Assembly (NCBI GenBank): GCA_002482435.1
Contig: DLFZ01000180.1
Span: 1-8,872, forward strand
From: Christensenella sp. UBA7707
GTDB lineage: Bacteria > Bacillota > Clostridia > Christensenellales > CAG-138
Reading direction: 5' to 3'
DNA length: 8,872 nt
A model generated the notes under the pieces. It saw only the letters and a list, made by a program, of their open reading frames with translations, ran no database searches and was not told the origin of the DNA. The position numbers and the translations under genes are program-made. Below, piece by piece: positions 6,782 through 8,872 of the stretch; the stretch's first letter is position 1; the number at the start of each line of letters is the position of its first letter.

Positions 6782-6821
6782 AAGGAATGAGAATGTTTTA
6801 GAAAAATCTTGAAATCAGCAC

Positions 6822-6848
6822 TAAAGTCGTCGAAAAATGTTTCGATAC
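6822..6848 (+). promoter_or_regulatory. Sigma-28 (SigD/FliA-type) promoter for flagellin
   Basis: TAAA (6822-6825), a 15-base spacer, then TTCGATAC (6841-6848) matches the motility sigma factor pattern TAAA-N15-GCCGATAT, with a perfect -35, perfect spacing and an intact CGATA core. Transcription would begin near 6855, giving a leader of about 110 bases. A TATAAT at 6849-6854 follows directly, but no -35 element lies at the right distance from it. Control of flagellin by the late flagellar sigma factor fits. Confidence 0.8.
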
Positions 6849-6864
6849 TATAATCAGACGTCAA

Positions 6865-6957
6865 GAACCGCTTCGGTTCCCGAAAGCGCCAGGGACTTAA
6901 GGCGGTTTCACCGTCAACAAAAAATAAGGCAAGGACGCCGAATTATTATCAAGGAGG
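6865..6957 (+). promoter_or_regulatory. Structured flagellin leader with GGA-in-loop hairpins, candidate CsrA target
   Basis: Three hairpins are visible in the untranslated leader. The first is GAACCG-CTT-CGGTTC (6865-6879). The second is an 8-pair stem with one G-G mismatch (6882-6890 with 6901-6909) whose 10-base loop is AGGGACTTAA. The third is a small GGC/GCC stem (6928-6930 with 6937-6939) with loop AAGGAC. GGA occurs in the loops of the last two and again, twice, in the ribosome binding site (AAGGAGGA, 6951-6958). CsrA binds GGA in loops and, in Bacillus subtilis, represses hag through two leader sites, one over the binding site. The match in layout suggests CsrA-FliW control, but csrA and fliW are not in this window. 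Confidence 0.45.
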
Positions 6958-6966
6958 AATTTCTCT

Positions 6967-8127
6967 ATGCGTATCGCAAACAATGCAATGGCCAACAACA
7001 CCCACAGGCAGTACACCATTAACAACTCCGCCGTGGCGAACTCCACTGAAAAGCTTTCTTCCGGTTATCGTATCAACCGCGCGGGCGACGACGCCGCCGG
7101 CTTGGCGATTTCCGAAAAAATGCGCGCGCAGATCAAGGGCTTGAACATGGCTTCCAAGAACAGCCAGGACGCGATCTCGCTGGTGCAGACCGCCGAAGGC
7201 GCGCTCACCGAAACCCACTCCATCCTCCAGCGTATGCGCGAGCTTTCCGTGCAGGCCGCTTCCGACACCAACGCCGACGGTACGACCGGTGTTGACCGCG
7301 AGGCTTTGAACGAGGAGTTCCAGGCGCTGAAAGACGAAATTACTGACATCTCGAAGCAGACCAAGTTCAATGGCAAACTGTTGCTGGATGGCTCCATGGG
7401 CGTGGAAACCGCAGTAACCAGCGCCGATATCAGGGCCGGTCTCAACGGCATTACCGAAATCGGTGTCAGCGGCTTTGCTGACAAATCCACCTCCGGCGTA
7501 ACGACTTATACAATCGCCTTTGACAACACTGCCCATACGGCGACCATCAGTGCTTCCGGCACGGGCGTTACCTTCACGGGTGGTGCTGTAAACTACACCT
7601 CTCCCACCGCAGGCGAAGATCTTACGCTTGATTTCTCGAGCTACGGGGCCGGAAAGGTCACCATTAAGACCGGCTTGGACTACGCGGAAGCTACTTCGCT
7701 CGGCACCGATTCCCTTACTTTCACCGCTGACGGCGCAGGCGCGACCATCCAGACCGGTGCCGATAAGGGCGAAACGCTGAACGTCAGCATCGGCGATATG
7801 GGTACGGAATCGCTGGGCCTTAAGGATGCTAAAATCAATACCCGCGACGATGCCAGCTCGTCTATTGAAACTGTGAACAAGGCGATCAACGATGTTTCCA
7901 CCCAGCGCGCAAAGCTCGGTGCTTACCAGAACCGTCTGCAGCACAAGATCAACAACCTCGATACCTCCGCTGAGAACCTGCAGGCTGCCGAAAGCCGCAT
8001 CCGCGACCTCGACATGGCCAAGGAAATGACCGCTTACACGAAGAACAACATCCTCGTGCAGGCTTCCACCGCCATGTTGGCGCAGGCCAACGCCGCTCCG
8101 CAGGGCGTGCTCCAGCTGCTCCAGTAA
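6967..8127 (+). CDS. hag: Flagellin, filament subunit
   Basis: This is the filament subunit, exported through the type III system encoded alongside. It has 386 residues. The conserved N-terminal D0/D1 region spans about 1-142, with EKLSSGYRINRAGDDAAGLAISEKM at 28-52 and QRMRELSVQAASDTN at 88-102. A short variable, Thr/Gly-rich region spans about 143-258. The conserved C-terminal region spans about 259-386 and ends in NILVQASTAMLAQANAAPQG plus VLQLLQ. No cysteine is present and there is no cleaved signal peptide, as expected. The LQRMREL segment matches the stretch recognised by the host receptor TLR5 in other flagellins. AGGAGG (6952-6957) lies 9 bases before the ATG. Codons look biased to C/G-ending forms as in highly expressed genes. 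It has its own sigma-28-like promoter and a strong terminator, so it is probably transcribed alone. Confidence 0.97.
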   Translation: MRIANNAMANNTHRQYTINNSAVANSTEKLSSGYRINRAGDDAAGLAISEKMRAQIKGLNMASKNSQDAISLVQTAEGALTETHSILQRMRELSVQAASDTNADGTTGVDREALNEEFQALKDEITDISKQTKFNGKLLLDGSMGVETAVTSADIRAGLNGITEIGVSGFADKSTSGVTTYTIAFDNTAHTATISASGTGVTFTGGAVNYTSPTAGEDLTLDFSSYGAGKVTIKTGLDYAEATSLGTDSLTFTADGAGATIQTGADKGETLNVSIGDMGTESLGLKDAKINTRDDASSSIETVNKAINDVSTQRAKLGAYQNRLQHKINNLDTSAENLQAAESRIRDLDMAKEMTAYTKNNILVQASTAMLAQANAAPQGVLQLLQ

Positions 8128-8171
8128 GCGATAAGCACACCGGCAGAGAACATCTTTTCAAAAAGGCGCTC

Positions 8172-8204
8172 AAAAGGGCCGCTCCAAACGGAGCGGCCCT
8201 TTTT
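8172..8204. terminator. Bidirectional intrinsic terminator between flagellin and the convergent gene
   Basis: A perfect 10-base GC-rich stem (GGGCCGCTCC at 8176-8185 with GGAGCGGCCC at 8190-8199) has a 4-base AAAC loop. A run of five T follows on the plus strand (8200-8204) and AAAA precedes it, which gives a T-run on the minus strand too. It lies 45-77 bases after the flagellin stop, and between two convergent genes it can end transcription from both sides. Confidence 0.92.
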
Positions 8205-8230
8205 GTGCGCGAAGCGGTATCAAGAAGGGG

Positions 8231-8250
8231 GGCGCACATGCCGTTGCGCC
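8231..8250 (-). other. Hairpin just after the stop of the convergent gene
   Basis: GGCGCA (8231-8236) and TGCGCC (8245-8250) form a perfect 6-base stem with an 8-base loop, directly beyond the TAA at 8252-8254 on the minus strand. The following minus-strand bases are C-rich with few T, so it is a weak terminator at best. It may protect the transcript end ahead of the stronger bidirectional terminator. Confidence 0.35.
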
Positions 8251-8251
8251 T

Positions 8252-8872
8252 TTACCCGTTTTTAAACAGCGCCCGCCTCAGCGCCTCCTTGCTTTCCCCA
8301 ATGCCTTTTTCGGCGCAATGCGCGAGGATCTTTTCACGCGCCTCCTGCCGCAGCATGCGCGGCCCGCACAGCCAGTCGCCCGCCCAAAGCTCCGTAAGGC
8401 AGTAGGCGTTGGCGGGCCAGCCATATTCTAAACCCTCAAAGCTCAGCTTTCGCTTGTTGCCGCAAACGGAAAGCAAAAACTGCCGCTGCAACAACTTGAG
8501 CGCCGTATCCACCGCAGCCGCGCCTTGCTTTTTTGTAGCGTGCAGCGCGCTTCTTACATCGGCGGTGCTCAAGACCGCGCCGCTTTCAAACAAACGAAAT
8601 ACGTCCATTTCCGTTTTTGACACATGCCCCTCGTAATAGCGCTCCTCAAGCGTTTCACTCTCGCAAAAGGCATCGTAAAACAGCGGATACAAGTCTTTCG
8701 ACAAAAAGCCCTTGTAGCCGTTCAAAACGCACCCAAAGGCCAGCGTGTGCTCCTGCGCGGCACGGTCCTTCCATTGCCATGGGTCGGTTTCTATGTCGCC
8801 GGTGTGCCAGTTTTTTTCCAAGGTAAGCGCTTGGAGCGTGGGGATGCCCGCGGGCATTTTGCCGTAAAAGGC
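8252..8872 (-). CDS. AlkZ-related (winged-helix/YcaQ-like) protein, 5' end outside the window
   Basis: 206 residues are visible and the frame continues to the right edge as AFYGK before the first methionine, so the true start is probably outside the window and the ATG at 8855-8857 is not convincing. Residues NWHTGDIETDPWQWKD (21-36 of the visible part), then FGCVLNGYKGFLSKDLYPLF and a C-terminal YGWPANAYC segment, recall proteins described as AlkZ-related, distant relatives of the YcaQ/AlkZ DNA glycosylase group with winged-helix folds. The middle (about 95-150) looks like a helix-turn-helix/winged-helix pair (LSTADVRSALHATKKQ then AAVDTALKLLQRQFLL). A DNA-binding role is plausible, but catalytic activity cannot be judged. 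It is convergent to flagellin and is unlikely to belong to the motility genes. The family call is from memory of the motif pattern, not from a search. Confidence 0.55.
   Translation of the reverse strand, partial: AFYGKMPAGIPTLQALTLEKNWHTGDIETDPWQWKDRAAQEHTLAFGCVLNGYKGFLSKDLYPLFYDAFCESETLEERYYEGHVSKTEMDVFRLFESGAVLSTADVRSALHATKKQGAAAVDTALKLLQRQFLLSVCGNKRKLSFEGLEYGWPANAYCLTELWAGDWLCGPRMLRQEAREKILAHCAEKGIGESKEALRRALFKNG

Noticed and set aside
6849..6854. TATAAT as a sigma-A -10 box for flagellin
   Set aside because: The only TTGAAA-like -35 upstream (6809-6814) is 34 bases away, about twice the needed spacing, whereas the overlapping sigma-28 pattern has exact spacing.
6949..7944. A 331-codon open frame on the minus strand, antisense to flagellin
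   Set aside because: It lies entirely over the strongly conserved flagellin frame, has no credible ribosome binding site, and its low-complexity Gly/Val/Arg composition is typical of a shadow frame in a GC-rich gene.
1..8872. A novel defence, mobile or CRISPR-type system
   Set aside because: Apart from the AlkZ-related edge gene, all coding capacity is assigned to known flagellar proteins. No regularly spaced repeats, transposase, integrase or phage gene was seen.

Overview
The window is a flagellar gene region of a fairly high-GC, Gram-positive-type anaerobe. I infer a motile member of the Clostridia. The evidence is the gene order fliF-fliG-fliH-fliI-fliJ-ylxF/motE-fliK (the order of the Bacillus/Clostridium fla/che operon), strong AGGAGG-type ribosome binding sites with TTG used as a start codon, and a compact Firmicutes-like flagellin. 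The species cannot be named from this sequence alone.

Layout: positions 1-6553 hold, on the minus strand, a tightly packed operon read from right to left. It encodes the MS-ring protein FliF, the rotor/switch protein FliG, the export-ATPase regulator FliH, the export ATPase FliI, its stalk protein FliJ, a membrane-anchored MotE/YlxF-like coiled-coil protein, and the first 19 codons of the next gene (probably fliK), which runs off the left edge. Most junctions are overlaps or gaps of 2-12 bases. The exception is a 151-base gap between fliG and fliH that holds a large nested inverted repeat. Positions 6554-6966 form a divergent control region. It carries a sigma-A-like promoter pointing to fliF, a sigma-28-like promoter pointing to flagellin, several dyads, a 14-base tandem repeat midway between the two promoters, and a structured flagellin leader with GGA motifs in hairpin loops. 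Positions 6967-8127 encode flagellin on the plus strand. A bidirectional terminator (8172-8204) separates it from a convergent minus-strand gene (8252-8872, 5' end outside the window). That gene resembles the AlkZ-related/winged-helix family and has no evident link to motility.

How they work together: FliF forms the ring in the membrane and FliG docks on its C-terminal tail as part of the rotor. FliH, FliI and FliJ form the ATPase complex that feeds the flagellar export gate. The MotE/YlxF-like protein is a membrane-anchored accessory, and fliK would set hook length. Flagellin is the late, highly expressed filament subunit, and its sigma-28 promoter fits that role.

I found no RNA gene, CRISPR array, insertion sequence or phage gene. 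The coding content is well known. The parts that deserve a second look are regulatory: the divergent fliF/hag region, the flagellin leader, and the fliG-fliH gap.
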